From Desulfomonile tiedjei (lineage in GTDB: Bacteria > Desulfobacterota > Desulfomonilia > Desulfomonilales > Desulfomonilaceae): DNA of 64,000 nt. This document shows positions 25,412-35,137 of the stretch, in pieces. Position 1 is the stretch's first letter; every line of letters begins with the position of its first letter. The notes beneath the pieces are model-generated. The model saw nothing but the letters and a program-made list of their open reading frames with translations, was not told the origin of the DNA and searched no databases. The stretch spans positions 16,752 to 80,751 of the forward strand of contig JACRDG010000011.1 in the NCBI GenBank assembly GCA_016218715.1. Direction: 5' to 3'. The position numbers and the translations under genes were made by a program.

Positions 25412-26380
25412 TCATTTTCGCATCCAGCAGCGCACCAGGTGGCTCGACGACTTGAGCTCCAACTGCGGCGGCTGCTTGCAGATGGCCTGAACCTCGGGGC
25501 ATCGATCCTGGAAGGTGCACCCTTCAGGCAGATGCCGCAGGTCCGGGACCATCCCGGTAATCACATGCAAGCGGGCCTTTCTCCGCGCGATGCGGTCGAT
25601 CCGGGGAATCGACCTGAGCAGGCCGATGGTGTACGGATGCTGAGGGGACGCGAAGAGCGACGAAGCGGGGGCCTCTTCCACAATGTGGCCAGTATACATG
25701 ACGGCAACCCGGTCCGCCATTTCCGCGACAACCCCGAGGTCATGGGTGATCAGGACGATCCCTGTCCCTTTGGTCGTCTTGATTTCATTCATCAGCTCGA
25801 GAATCTGTGCCTGGATGGTGACATCAAGTGCGGTGGTCGGTTCGTCCGCAAGCATCAGCGCTGGATCGCACGCAAGAGCCATCGCGATCATGACGCGTTG
25901 TCGCATTCCGCCGCTCATCTGATGGGGATAATCTCTGGCACGCCGCTCTGGGGAAGGCATGCCGACTTTCTGGAGCATCTCCGTCGCGGCCCGTCGAGCT
26001 TCGGAGCGGTTCATCTTGCGATGGACCCGGAAGACCTCGGCGATCTGCTCTCCGATCCGGAACACCGGGTTGAGTGACGTCATGGGCTCCTGGAAGATCA
26101 TGGAGATCCGATTGCCTCGGATCGCTCGCATCCGAGCCTCTGAGAGCTTCAGGAGATCTTCTCCCTGAAAGAGGATCTCGCCCGAAACGGTTCGTCCGGG
26201 AGGCTGCACGAGGCGCATGATCGAGAAAGCCGTGACGCTCTTGCCGCAACCGGATTCGCCGACAAGTCCCACGGTTTCACCTGCCCGGACACGCAAGTCG
26301 ACGTGGTTCACAGCGGCCGCGATGGCCCCGTCAGAAGGAAATATCGTACGAAGATCTCGGATTTTCAGAAGTTCCGCCAT
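25412..26380 (-). CDS. Oligopeptide/dipeptide ABC transporter ATPase (DppD/OppD-like)
   Basis: The 322-residue ABC ATPase has Walker [15 protein letters not shown]-loop [12 protein letters not shown], signature [13 protein letters not shown], Walker [14 protein letters not shown] and H-loop VLITHDLG. The C-terminal oligopeptide-type extension has [14 protein letters not shown], a cysteine motif that binds a cluster or zinc in some members. Such ATPases work with a DppF-like partner and two permeases, but none lies in the flanks on either side. It is either orphaned or serves a system encoded elsewhere. Confidence 0.9.
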   Translation of the reverse strand: MAELLKIRDLRTIFPSDGAIAAAVNHVDLRVRAGETVGLVGESGCGKSVTAFSIMRLVQPPGRTVSGEILFQGEDLLKLSEARMRAIRGNRISMIFQEPMTSLNPVFRIGEQIAEVFRVHRKMNRSEARRAATEMLQKVGMPSPERRARDYPHQMSGGMRQRVMIAMALACDPALMLADEPTTALDVTIQAQILELMNEIKTTKGTGIVLITHDLGVVAEMADRVAVMYTGHIVEEAPASSLFASPQHPYTIGLLRSIPRIDRIARRKARLHVITGMVPDLRHLPEGCTFQDRCPEVQAICKQPPQLELKSSSHLVRCWMRK

Positions 26381-26453
26381 AACTCCGTTCTCAGGGCTCG
26401 GGACCTGACATTCGCGATCGAGCCCTCCATCTTACATTGATTCGGCTTCGTGC

Positions 26454-26810
26454 TCAAACATCCAGGCCGGGAAGGACGAAAAAAGCTCCGAAAAAGCCCG
26501 CACCGAAACAGAGTAACGACACCAACAGTGCGAGGACGAGAAAGGAACTCCGATAGAGAAAGGCATCGAGTGCAGAGCAGATCCAGATTCCTACGGCAAT
26601 GAGGAGCGACGGCGTTTGTACGTCGTACCCGACGTTGTGAGCGATAAACAGGGGGATGAAATAGAGGATCACATTGAGTAAAAACAACATTCCGGCAAAG
26701 ATGCGGCCGCGTACCACCTGGCCAAGCCCGGGAAGGACCAACGACAGCACCGCGGAAAACACCCTCGATCGGCCACGTTTTTCCTTGTCCCGATCTTGCT
26801 TGTCAGCCAT
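26454..26810 (-). CDS. Small membrane protein with LPGLGQ motif
   Basis: The 118-residue protein has a charged N-terminus (MADKQDRDKEKRGRSR), the motif LSLVLPGLGQVVRGR, and then three to four hydrophobic segments. PGLGQ followed by a G-rich turn occurs in TM2/DUF6677-like small membrane proteins of unknown role. It is on the same strand as, and 73 bases before, the ABC ATPase, so cotranscription is possible. Confidence 0.6.
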   Translation of the reverse strand: MADKQDRDKEKRGRSRVFSAVLSLVLPGLGQVVRGRIFAGMLFLLNVILYFIPLFIAHNVGYDVQTPSLLIAVGIWICSALDAFLYRSSFLVLALLVSLLCFGAGFFGAFFVLPGLDV

Positions 26811-27045
26811 GTCTCGCCTCCGTGCCGCGGTATGCTGAAGCGCATTGCGAAAGATTCCGCTCGCAATAGCCCTTCGGCATGAGTCGACCAGAACCTGTCA
26901 TGAGATTAATGCCTTGAATGCAGAACCGACCGCCTGAGGCCGCAGCGCTCGTGCAGTTCTCTATGACGTCCGTTTTGGCGACCCTCTGCCGGTATAATCG
27001 AAGGTTCCCGGTTAGTCAATCGCCGGCAGAGGTCCCCAGGCTCAA

Positions 27046-27360
27046 TTACTTTGCAGTGGTGAGAACCTCTTCGATCCAACCGTACGCGGCAATCATGAGC
27101 GGGAAGCCGACCATGGTGGTGGCGAGCAGTACCACCTGCTGTATTTCCTCTCTCGTGGCGCCGGCCCCCAGGGCTCGCCGGGCATGGGAGCGAACTCCGC
27201 CCTGAGAGCCGAGTCCCACGGCAATCCCCAGCTGGACCAGATGCTGGGCCTTCTGATCGAGCGGTCCGGCCTGGGAAGCGAGTTCGCCTGCTTTGAGTTG
27301 TGCTTCGGTCAACTCACGGTGTCTCTCCATAAACGTCTTGAAAATACGCGGCAAGTACAT
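27046..27360 (-). CDS. Carboxymuconolactone decarboxylase (AhpD-fold) family protein
   Basis: About 104 residues from the ATG at 27360, which follows a strong GAGGAGG site. The all-helical CMD fold is seen in LDQKAQHLVQLGIAVGLG, SHARRALGAGATREEIQQVV and the closing PLMIAAYGWIEEVL. The peroxidase-type members have CxxC before the conserved histidine. Here that stretch is SQGGVRSH, and the whole protein has no cysteine, so peroxidase activity is unlikely. The actual function is unknown. Confidence 0.78.
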   Translation of the reverse strand: MYLPRIFKTFMERHRELTEAQLKAGELASQAGPLDQKAQHLVQLGIAVGLGSQGGVRSHARRALGAGATREEIQQVVLLATTMVGFPLMIAAYGWIEEVLTTAK

Positions 27361-27800
27361 GTCTCTACCTCCTCGTCGAGTGGGACTCGATGCCAGTAAA
27401 CGTTGCGGCAAGGTCAAACAGGACGTCTCAGACCGCGTGGACGGCCGGAACCCTCTCGCAATCCCAAAAGGACTCTACTATACCAGTACGTCACGCAGCG
27501 GGAAACTCCCCCTATCCGGCGGTCCATGTCGCGCTGTTGTTTTTCGCGAAGTTCGTGGTTAGTATACCTTGTGCCAGGAACTTCCGAAACGATTAATCGT
27601 GCCCGGCAGGTCAATCATGGGGATGGACACCGTTTATGGTCTGTCTTGGCATCGGCTGACCCTCGACTGCCGTTTCGCCGCGGTTCAAGAGCAGGTCGCA
27701 GAGAAGTGAAACCATACTGGAGCGCAGTGAGAATGAATAGCTTTCCCGGAACCGGCACCGCCATTCTTGATGCGCGGCACCATACCAGGGCAAAGGACGC

Positions 27801-28742
27801 ATGCACGTACCTATGGATATCGTAGACCGGCTCGTACGATCGATCAACTCGGTTTTGATCGGAAAAGACAACCAAGTGCGACACGTTGTGGCCGCTCTGC
27901 TCGCCAGAGGCCACGTTCTGATCGAAGACATCCCGGGGGTCGGGAAGACATTGCTCGCACTGGCTACGGCGCGCTCGATGGGGGTGCGTTTCCGGAGGAT
28001 TCAATTTACCAGTGACACGCTCCCCTCCGACGTGGTGGGCGTCAACATCTACAATCCCAAGACCGCGGATTTCGAGTTCAAGGAAGGTCCCATATTTACC
28101 GAGGTCCTCCTGGCCGACGAAATCAACCGGACGTCGCCGCGCACGCAATCTGCGCTCTTGGAAGCCATGGCAGAAGGAAAGGTTTCCGTAGACGGAACGA
28201 GTTACGAACTGTCCATGCCGTTTCTCGTCCTAGCCACCATGAATCCGGTGGAGCGCTTCGGTTCGTTTGAACTGCCCGAAAGCCAGTTGGACCGATTCAT
28301 GATGTCCATAAGCCTCGGCTACCCGGACCGAAGTCATGAGCGTGAAATCTTCGTGCAGGACATGGAACACTTCCAAGCGGAGAAGCTCGAGCCCGTGGCC
28401 GAGCGATCGGCTATTGTACGGCTGCAGGAACAGGTTCGGGAGGTTCGCGTTGCCGAGGAAGTCATGGAATACCTCCTGGACCTCGTGAGAGCCACCCGAG
28501 AAAGTCCTTCTATCAGACTTGGACTTTCTTCCCGGGGAGGGTTGCATCTCAAGCGCGCCATGCAGGCTGTGGCGCTTATGAATGGGCGGGATTACGTGAT
28601 ACCGGGAGACCTCCGCGACGTGTTCCTGCCGGTGACCGTGCATCGCATCATCCCCGAGGCCGGCTCCGCGGAAGGCTATTTCCGAGAGCGGCGAAGAAAG
28701 GTCCTGGAGGATTTGCTCCAGGGAGTAGAGGCCCCGATATAG
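27801..28742 (+). CDS. MoxR-type AAA+ ATPase
   Basis: The 313-residue AAA+ ATPase has Walker A EDIPGVGKTLLA, the family segment RRIQFTSDTLPSDVVGVNIY, Walker B LLADEINRTSPRTQSALLEAM, and sensor 1 LATMNPVE. The ribosome site AAAGGA precedes ATG 27801. It is the first of a three-gene set with DUF58 and a transglutaminase-like protein, a very common arrangement whose function is thought to be envelope-related maturation. It is a different MoxR lineage from the CoxD-like gene at 1507. Confidence 0.92.
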   Translation: MHVPMDIVDRLVRSINSVLIGKDNQVRHVVAALLARGHVLIEDIPGVGKTLLALATARSMGVRFRRIQFTSDTLPSDVVGVNIYNPKTADFEFKEGPIFTEVLLADEINRTSPRTQSALLEAMAEGKVSVDGTSYELSMPFLVLATMNPVERFGSFELPESQLDRFMMSISLGYPDRSHEREIFVQDMEHFQAEKLEPVAERSAIVRLQEQVREVRVAEEVMEYLLDLVRATRESPSIRLGLSSRGGLHLKRAMQAVALMNGRDYVIPGDLRDVFLPVTVHRIIPEAGSAEGYFRERRRKVLEDLLQGVEAPI

Positions 28743-28950
28743 GGCAATGAAACGCATCGAGAATGATCGCTTTCGGAACGGCGATTCCTGGTGAGTCGAC
28801 CAAGAGAGCGTCATCAGAACACGGCCTCGGATGCAGAATCCAACGTCCCGATGCCCCAGCATTCCTCGGATTCTCTATGACGTCTCGGCATGACTCGTTG
28901 CCCTCCAAGTCGGTCCTGAAGGCCCGGCAATGAGGAGAATAAGGACCGAA

Positions 28951-29988
28951 ATGCCCGCGGCAACTCACGCGCTACCCTCCGTTTCTCCGCCGGAAGGCAG
29001 GACGCGCATGCGTCCCACGCCGTACGGCTGGTTCCTACTGTTCCTTTTGATCTGGATACCCCTTGCCGCTGTGGTTACGGTCAACAACTTCCTGTTCATT
29101 ATCTTCACGATGATGATCGGTCTGGCTGTTGTGTCTCGCTCATGGGCAAAGAAGAACCTCAATGCGGTCAACGTTCGCCGGCGACTTCCGCACGAGATAT
29201 TCGCCGAGACCCCGTTCTCGATCCAGTACTTCGTGAAGTCCGACCGGAAACCGTATGGATCGTTCAGTTTGTCGATACGAGAAGGGGGCCCTCTCAAAGG
29301 GGCGGATTCAGGGGTCGCAGCCAACTATGTGCCCGCTGAAGGCTCGGCGGAAGTAGCCGGGTCGTTCACGATAGAGGCACGCGGTGACGCGGTCATCGAA
29401 CCCGGAGTCCTGTCGTCGGAATTCCCTTTCGGTCTGGCAACGTATTCCCGGAAATGCGGACCAACGCAACCGGTGCTGGTATTTCCCAGGATTCAGCCAG
29501 TGGAACACGAGATCCCGACTTGGCTCGGAGGCATAGGAACCGGGCTGGAACGACCCGATCCCTTTGGTGTCGTCCCCTATCTCTTTCGAGATTATGTCCC
29601 TGGAGACCGGTACAAGCAGATTGACTGGAAGAAGACCGCAAGGACCGGGGTCCTGGTGTCCCGCGTCCTCTCAGATGAAGGCGCGCGGGAGATCACCATC
29701 CGCTTGCCGGTTGGGGCCTCGGAGAACGCTGTATCGAGAGCCGCGTCGCTGGTGGTCCACTTCGTTCGGTCAGGAAGGCCGGTCGCGCTGGAAGGACCGG
29801 GGTTCAGGACCGAGCCGGGGTGCAGTCACGAACACGCCAGGAAATTGCTCACCGTGCTTGCCAGATGGAATGGCGCGCCCTACGGTGAAGCAGCGCCCAG
29901 CGTTTCTCAGGGTCTGGCCGTGGACATAGATGAATCGGGAGAATTCCGGTGGGAGCGCGCCGAAGATCGCCATGGACGGAATCAATAG
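28951..29988 (+). CDS. DUF58 domain membrane protein
   Basis: About 345 residues, with two N-terminal membrane segments (GWFLLFLLIWIPLAAVVTV and FLFIIFTMMIGLAVVS). A beta-rich middle follows, then the DUF58 core with RDYVPGDRYKQIDWKKTART and LVSRVLSDEGAREITIRL near residues 210-260. The VWA-like motif fits partners of MoxR ATPases. AAGGA precedes ATG 28951; an earlier ATG at 28930 is possible. It lies between the MoxR gene and the transglutaminase gene. Confidence 0.85.
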   Translation: MPAATHALPSVSPPEGRTRMRPTPYGWFLLFLLIWIPLAAVVTVNNFLFIIFTMMIGLAVVSRSWAKKNLNAVNVRRRLPHEIFAETPFSIQYFVKSDRKPYGSFSLSIREGGPLKGADSGVAANYVPAEGSAEVAGSFTIEARGDAVIEPGVLSSEFPFGLATYSRKCGPTQPVLVFPRIQPVEHEIPTWLGGIGTGLERPDPFGVVPYLFRDYVPGDRYKQIDWKKTARTGVLVSRVLSDEGAREITIRLPVGASENAVSRAASLVVHFVRSGRPVALEGPGFRTEPGCSHEHARKLLTVLARWNGAPYGEAAPSVSQGLAVDIDESGEFRWERAEDRHGRNQ

Positions 29989-32068
29989 CACAGGAAATTC
30001 TCTTGGAGAGAGAGTCAGACGATTTGTTACGGGTGCCTCGGTGCATTCTCCTGTTTCGGTGGGATCGCGTCAATTCACGACCTTCAAGTATTTCCTCACG
30101 GCGCTCGTCGGTCTGAGCGTTGCCTCGGCCTGCATTGAAAACGGCCTGCACCCCCTCATTCTGCTGACGCTCCCGTTGATCGTGGCGGCACTGTCTCGCC
30201 CGGACTACAGCAAACCTTACCTCTGGTCGGAAAGAGCCACCACCGTGGCTTTCATCGTTTACGCAATCCTGGTCTGTCTTGTCATTCTGATGAGGGTACG
30301 GAGCATTCCCTTGCCGCTCTTGCTGGTCTACTGGACCTACGGCACCATGGTCGCTCGGGTGCTCAGTCCTCTGCACGACCGCAACCTCGCTCAGTTGATA
30401 TTTTTGACCGCCGGGCTGGTGCTTATCAACTGCATACTCACCAACCACATGCTGTTCGGCGCGATACTCCCGCTCTATTTGGGTTGCCTCATGTGTGCCT
30501 TGCTCCTCTTTGATTTCGCAAGGAGCACAAAAGGGGGGAGCCTGAGCCGCGAGGAGCCGGGTGACGAGCAAGCGCGAGGCTTATGTCGGCATCTCGGTAA
30601 GATCACCGTCGGTATCTTGGCCTTCACGGTTGCGGCCTTCGTGGTGCTCCCGCGGCCGTTCCTCGTGGTCCCTGGGCTGAGAGCGGCCATTTCTTCGCCG
30701 GAGGGGCTGGCGGAACTCGAACAGCGAGTCAGTTACCGAGACATGGTTAATATGGCTGGTCGAGATCGGATCGCGTTCTCCGTCGAGGTCAAGCGCGGAA
30801 CTCTCCCGGATTCTCCGTACTGGAGAGGACGGGTCCTCGACCGGTACGACGGCAAGGGCTGGGTTGCGGAAGGGGCGCGCAAGGGGATGCCAAAGGTTGT
30901 ACGATCCAGGTCCGCGGCATCGGTTGAGTATGATTTCACCCCGTACAAACTACGCTCCAGGAACATCTATGCCTGCGGCCTACCGGTCCGCGCCTTGGGC
31001 GGCAACCCCCCTCGGCGCCTGTACATAACGAATGACGCCGAGGTCGTTGTCGACTCGCCGTTTCTGTTCTCGACCAGCTATCGGGTCACGAGCGTCAACC
31101 AGCCGGTTCCAGCTTACCGAAGGCAGATCGCGCCCAATTTGGATACGAACGGCATTACCCCACGAACTGCAGAACTTGCCCGCGAGTGGACGTCGGGGCG
31201 CGCAACTCCGGAAGCCCAGGCGCAGGCGATCATCGATAGATTTGCCAGAAGGTTCCGCTACACGTTGGACATCCCAGCTCGCCCCGAAAGCGCCGACCCG
31301 CTGGAGTATTTCCTCTTTGAGAGCCGGGCGGGCCACTGTGAGTACTTTGCCGGGGCGCTCTGCATCATGCTGCGATCTCTCGGCATTCCGGCCAGGGTAG
31401 TGGAAGGATTTTCGGGCTCAGAACCTACGGACGACCCTCAACAATTCGTCGTACGATTCGCGAACGCCCATGCGTGGGTGGAGGCCGTCCTGGGTGGCGA
31501 CACATGGACCACTCTCGACCCTACCCCTCCCGCGGGGAGCGAATTCGCTGGACGGCTCTGGCGACAAATCGTGGACTTTTACGATCGTTGGGACAATCGG
31601 TGGGTAAGGAATGTGGTCTATTTCGATAGATCGGATCAGACGCTTCTGTGGGAAAGCGTGACCGGACTTGTCTCCGGAGAAGTCGCGTTGCCCGCATGGC
31701 TTGGCAAGAACACAGAGTACCTCCAGTGGCTTGTTATTTTGGCAGGATTTCTCTCGCTGACCGCGGCTTTGGTGGCGTATCGGTTCCGCCGGGGGAAAAC
31801 GGATCTTTCGTCCTTGTACCTCAAGACCATGGACGACCTCGTCTCGAAAGGGGCTCTGAGTAAGGTGCACTCTTGGCACGAGGAGAGCTTGGATGAAATA
31901 GGCACGAGATCTCCAGGCGCGCGGGATAGTATGACCAGGTTTATGGATCTGTACTTGCGAGGAAGATTCGGGAACGACAAGGGCATCTCGCGGGAGGAGC
32001 TGTCCAGAGCACGGCGGGAACTCCTCGAGAGCGTGAAGCGAGACCAGGCGAGTACGTCAGGGACGTGA
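29930..32068 (+). CDS. Transglutaminase-like membrane protein (TgpA-like)
   Basis: The 712-residue inner-membrane protein has about six N-terminal membrane segments (residues 45-245), a large periplasmic domain with a DUF3488-like layout, and a transglutaminase core. The core has the catalytic cysteine in RAGHCEYFAGALCIMLRSLG, the histidine in NAHAWVEAVLG and the aspartate in TTLDPTP. A last membrane segment near residue 600 leads to a cytoplasmic DUF4129-like tail. It overlaps the DUF58 gene by up to 59 bases; ATG 29972 is an alternative start. It closes the MoxR/DUF58 operon. Confidence 0.88.
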   Translation: MNRENSGGSAPKIAMDGINSTGNSLGERVRRFVTGASVHSPVSVGSRQFTTFKYFLTALVGLSVASACIENGLHPLILLTLPLIVAALSRPDYSKPYLWSERATTVAFIVYAILVCLVILMRVRSIPLPLLLVYWTYGTMVARVLSPLHDRNLAQLIFLTAGLVLINCILTNHMLFGAILPLYLGCLMCALLLFDFARSTKGGSLSREEPGDEQARGLCRHLGKITVGILAFTVAAFVVLPRPFLVVPGLRAAISSPEGLAELEQRVSYRDMVNMAGRDRIAFSVEVKRGTLPDSPYWRGRVLDRYDGKGWVAEGARKGMPKVVRSRSAASVEYDFTPYKLRSRNIYACGLPVRALGGNPPRRLYITNDAEVVVDSPFLFSTSYRVTSVNQPVPAYRRQIAPNLDTNGITPRTAELAREWTSGRATPEAQAQAIIDRFARRFRYTLDIPARPESADPLEYFLFESRAGHCEYFAGALCIMLRSLGIPARVVEGFSGSEPTDDPQQFVVRFANAHAWVEAVLGGDTWTTLDPTPPAGSEFAGRLWRQIVDFYDRWDNRWVRNVVYFDRSDQTLLWESVTGLVSGEVALPAWLGKNTEYLQWLVILAGFLSLTAALVAYRFRRGKTDLSSLYLKTMDDLVSKGALSKVHSWHEESLDEIGTRSPGARDSMTRFMDLYLRGRFGNDKGISREELSRARRELLESVKRDQASTSGT

Positions 32069-32119
32069 GCCCTGCCGCGAGCGTTCAGAGCCTCACACCG
32101 AACTTGAGAAGCCGATTAT

Positions 32120-32908
32120 TTAATGCACTTCGGTATAGTACCGCCCGCCGGGCCGCATATGCGCGTCCGAGTCGTCGAATATCTTGAACTTCGCAATCCC
32201 CCATTTTTGGAGTCGAAAGCGCACGGCAGTCCAGAGAACCCCCAATCCATAGACAACCGAGCGCTGGAAATTGATGGAAGACGCTTCCGGGAAGTATCTG
32301 GTGGGACAAGAGATCTCACCGAGACGGAAATCGAAAAAGAGGGCCTGCGCGAGCATCTCGTTGTCGAAGAGGAAATCGTCGGAGTTTGCATAGATGGGGA
32401 GTTCTTCCAGAGCCTTTCGCGAAAAGGCCCGGAAGCCCGTGTGAAACTCCGACAGCTTCGATCCGAGGAGCGCGTTCTCGATCAACGTCAACACACGGTT
32501 CGACAAGTACTTGTACCCCGGCATGCCGCCGCTTCTGGCCTTGCCGCCGAGAATGCGCGAGCCCAGCACCACATCGTATTCCTCCGATACCACCATCGCT
32601 GCCATGGCCGGTACCAGCTTGGGAGAGTACTGATAGTCAGGGTGAAGCATGACGATCACATCCGCATCCGATTTGAGCGCCTCGGTATAGCAGGTTTTCT
32701 GATTTCGACCGTACCCGTAGTTCCGGTTGTGAAGAAACGATCGTATCCCCATCTCCCGTGCCACACGAACGGTCTCGTCAGCGCTGAAGTCGTCCACGAG
32801 CAGAATGTCGTCCACCACCTGCCGATCCAACTCCGCAATGGTCTGTTCGAGGGTCTTGGCGGCATTGTATGCCGGGAGGACGGCTATGATTTTCTTTCCA
32901 TTCAACAT
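32120..32908 (-). CDS. Family 2 glycosyltransferase (DPM1-like)
   Basis: The 262-residue cytoplasmic glycosyltransferase has a GT-A fold. Motifs are AVLPAYNAAKTLEQTIAEL, LLVDDFSADETVRVA, NRNYGYGRNQKTCYTEAL and the divalent-metal acidic site VMLHPDYQY near residue 97. A later FDNEMLAQALFFDFRLGEI is typical of polyprenol-phosphate sugar transferases. No membrane segment is present. It is the last of a minus-strand series with XdhC and a TPR lipoprotein. The donor and acceptor are unknown. Confidence 0.88.
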   Translation of the reverse strand: MLNGKKIIAVLPAYNAAKTLEQTIAELDRQVVDDILLVDDFSADETVRVAREMGIRSFLHNRNYGYGRNQKTCYTEALKSDADVIVMLHPDYQYSPKLVPAMAAMVVSEEYDVVLGSRILGGKARSGGMPGYKYLSNRVLTLIENALLGSKLSEFHTGFRAFSRKALEELPIYANSDDFLFDNEMLAQALFFDFRLGEISCPTRYFPEASSINFQRSVVYGLGVLWTAVRFRLQKWGIAKFKIFDDSDAHMRPGGRYYTEVH

Positions 32909-32981
32909 GTGCGGTCTCGGTTGAGAAAAGGCCTATCGGAGGCCGAAAGAAGACCCCTTACCAGTCCTGTTCAAGCGACCT

Positions 32982-34133
32982 CTAAATCGTCTCAGGAGAA
33001 TCAGGTGGTTCGCACGGGATTGCCTGGCTGTGTGCTGGGGTCCTGGCTGCCGGCCCCGCTTGCACGTTTCCGAGCCTCGCCTTGGCGTTTCGTGCCTGTA
33101 TCATCTCGGCGACAATCGAGACCCCTATCTCTTCGGGGGTTTCTCCTCCGATGGGGAGTCCGATGGGCGCGTGCACGCGTTGCAGGTCCTCCCGGGTAAA
33201 CCCTTCCATGAGGAGCGCCTGAAAGATCAGGTTGTTCTTCCTGCGGGACCCGATCATCCCGATGTATGCGGCAGGAGTTCGGAGCGCTTGGGCAAGCACC
33301 GTTCTGTCGTGGCTGTGGCCCCTCGTGACGATCACGATATAGCAATCACTATCGATCCCCAGGCCGGAAAGGGCATTTTCGAAGGAATCGAGCACGACCA
33401 CCCGATCGGCATTAGGGAACCGCTCCCGTGACGCGAGCCCTGTCCGGTCGTCGAGTACCACGACCTGAAAATGCACGTACGCCGCGAGAAGTGCCACGCT
33501 CACTCCCACGTGTCCTGCACCGAACAAGTAAACCGTGCCCGCGGGATGCAGCCACTCCAGCAGCACAGGATGTTCCGAACCCGAGAGGTCCAGAATCTGA
33601 ATCGGTCTCAACAAGCGCTGCTCTGGCGTCGCTGCGAAAGCTCCGTCTTCTCCGGGGAAGCCCCCTGTACGCGTCCCTTGAGTGTCGATCAGGAGATGAC
33701 GGACCCCTTCCGCTGATTTGCCGTTCAGGGGTATTGCCACCTGGCTGTAGAGGAGACCGGAGCCTCGAGACCCGACCATGCCGAGCACGCGTCTGAAAAT
33801 GTCCTCCCGCACCTTGTCCGCTGAATCGACAAACTCCAGGAGCACTTCCGCCTCGCCTCCGCAAATCATCTCGGTGGAGGTGGAGTCCTTGCCCGTGAAC
33901 GAGAACACGGATCGGTACGATGCCCGAGTCTCCAGAACCGTCTCAGCAAATCTCTGGACCCGCGCTTCGAACAGGCCTCCCCCGATGGTCCCGACGGTCC
34001 CGCCATCGTCCCGCAGGAGAAAACGGGTTCCCACGTGCCGGGGAGATGATCCTTTGACCGACAAGATCGTCGCCAGCACGAAATTGCGATTTTGGTCGAA
34101 TTGCTCGACCGCTGCTTGCCATATGTGCAGCAT
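32982..34133 (-). CDS. XdhC/CoxI-family protein
   Basis: The 383-residue protein resembles the XdhC/CoxI family of molybdenum-hydroxylase accessory factors. An N-terminal XdhC domain holds VKGSSPRHVGTRFLL and GTIGGGLFEA. A C-terminal Rossmann domain holds LFGAGHVGVSVALLA, LDDRTGLASRERFPNA, VIVTRGHSHDRTVL and MIGSRRKNNL. These proteins insert sulfurated molybdopterin into xanthine- or CO-dehydrogenase-like enzymes. No hydroxylase is in view, but a MoxR/VWA pair of the CoxD/CoxE type lies at 0.3-2.4 kb. It shares the strand with the genes on both sides. Confidence 0.9.
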   Translation of the reverse strand: MLHIWQAAVEQFDQNRNFVLATILSVKGSSPRHVGTRFLLRDDGGTVGTIGGGLFEARVQRFAETVLETRASYRSVFSFTGKDSTSTEMICGGEAEVLLEFVDSADKVREDIFRRVLGMVGSRGSGLLYSQVAIPLNGKSAEGVRHLLIDTQGTRTGGFPGEDGAFAATPEQRLLRPIQILDLSGSEHPVLLEWLHPAGTVYLFGAGHVGVSVALLAAYVHFQVVVLDDRTGLASRERFPNADRVVVLDSFENALSGLGIDSDCYIVIVTRGHSHDRTVLAQALRTPAAYIGMIGSRRKNNLIFQALLMEGFTREDLQRVHAPIGLPIGGETPEEIGVSIVAEMIQARNAKARLGNVQAGPAARTPAHSQAIPCEPPDSPETI

Positions 34134-34339
34134 GGTATCCTTATCCCCCAGTTCCCGGGTTGTCCGTGCAATCCGGCCGGAATGGAGAACTCTATCTTCA
34201 TGTGCTTCAGGCCCAAAGCTTTACGCACCGAGCACGGTCTTGTCAAGGTCCGGGGCAGCGGAACGACACCAGGACTCCCGAGCGTCCCGTGCACCCGGCG
34301 CGGTTTCATAACGAACGGTCTGACAATGCGGCTTGAATT

Positions 34340-35137
34340 CTATCTCGAGTCGGGGGAGTACTGACGGATCGCCTTTTCGAGTCTTGTGTCTCCCTTGAGC
34401 GTGTAGAGCAGACTCGTCTGGTCTGACCATGCCTTGACCAGTTTAGGAACGTACTTGGATGGATTGGCCTTCATCGCGGCTTCCAGATACTGAATGACCT
34501 TGTCCCACTCGTTCAGGCGGCTGTAGCAGTCCGCGAGGAGGTACGATCCGAGGCCCTTGTCGTCATCCGGTTCGTATTTCCGGAAATCCTTGGACATCTT
34601 CTCCGTGGCTGCAAGCACTCGCCGCGCACGATCCGGTTCGTCGAGGTACAAATAGGTCCGCGCGATGAAGATAAGGTAGAGTGGGTTTTTTTCCGACTCG
34701 CGGGCCGCGTCTTGGTAATAGCCCATGGCAACCTGGTGTTTATCGACGGAGAAGTACAGGTGGCCGATATTGGCGAGCACTTTCGCCCGTTCTTCCGGAG
34801 AATCAGCGAACTCCAACGAGCGCTCGAAGTTTTTCATCGCGTTCGCATGATCGCCCATATTCTTGTAGCAAACGCCGATTGCGTTGAAACCGGAGAAGCT
34901 TTCGGGCTCCTCCAGCACATGTTGCGTGAAGGCTTCTATGGCGCTGGAAAAGTCTTCTTCTCGAGCAAGTCGTATCCCTTTTTCTTTGAAACGGTCCTGA
35001 GGAACCTCCGAACGCGGCTCGAAGAACAGATTCAATCCGAAGGGCATCCCACGGGGCGGCACCTTGCGCGCGCAACCGCCGGCAAGCACAACCACGCAGA
35101 GGGATGCGAGTGAGCAGGCAAGGATCAATCGATTCAC
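34340..35137 (-). CDS. TPR-repeat lipoprotein
   Basis: The 265-residue lipoprotein has the signal MNRLILACSLASLCVVVLAGG with lipobox LAGGC near residue 22. Four to five tetratricopeptide repeats follow (for example DFSSAIEAFTQHVLEEPESF and AKVLANIGHLYFSVDKHQVA). It is likely a periplasmic scaffold for protein complexes. No specific partner is nearby. Confidence 0.82.
   Translation of the reverse strand: MNRLILACSLASLCVVVLAGGCARKVPPRGMPFGLNLFFEPRSEVPQDRFKEKGIRLAREEDFSSAIEAFTQHVLEEPESFSGFNAIGVCYKNMGDHANAMKNFERSLEFADSPEERAKVLANIGHLYFSVDKHQVAMGYYQDAARESEKNPLYLIFIARTYLYLDEPDRARRVLAATEKMSKDFRKYEPDDDKGLGSYLLADCYSRLNEWDKVIQYLEAAMKANPSKYVPKLVKAWSDQTSLLYTLKGDTRLEKAIRQYSPDSR

Noticed and set aside
26993..26998. 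A perfect TATAAT on the plus strand
   Set aside because: No acceptable minus-35 box lies at the right distance, and the next gene in that direction is on the opposite strand.
27801..32068. A defence or toxin system from MoxR, DUF58 and transglutaminase
   Set aside because: This three-gene order is a common housekeeping-type arrangement in many bacteria, and no toxin-like or nuclease domain accompanies it.
32123..33199. A 358-codon open frame on the plus strand
   Set aside because: It runs opposite the glycosyltransferase and XdhC genes on the minus strand and shows no domain.
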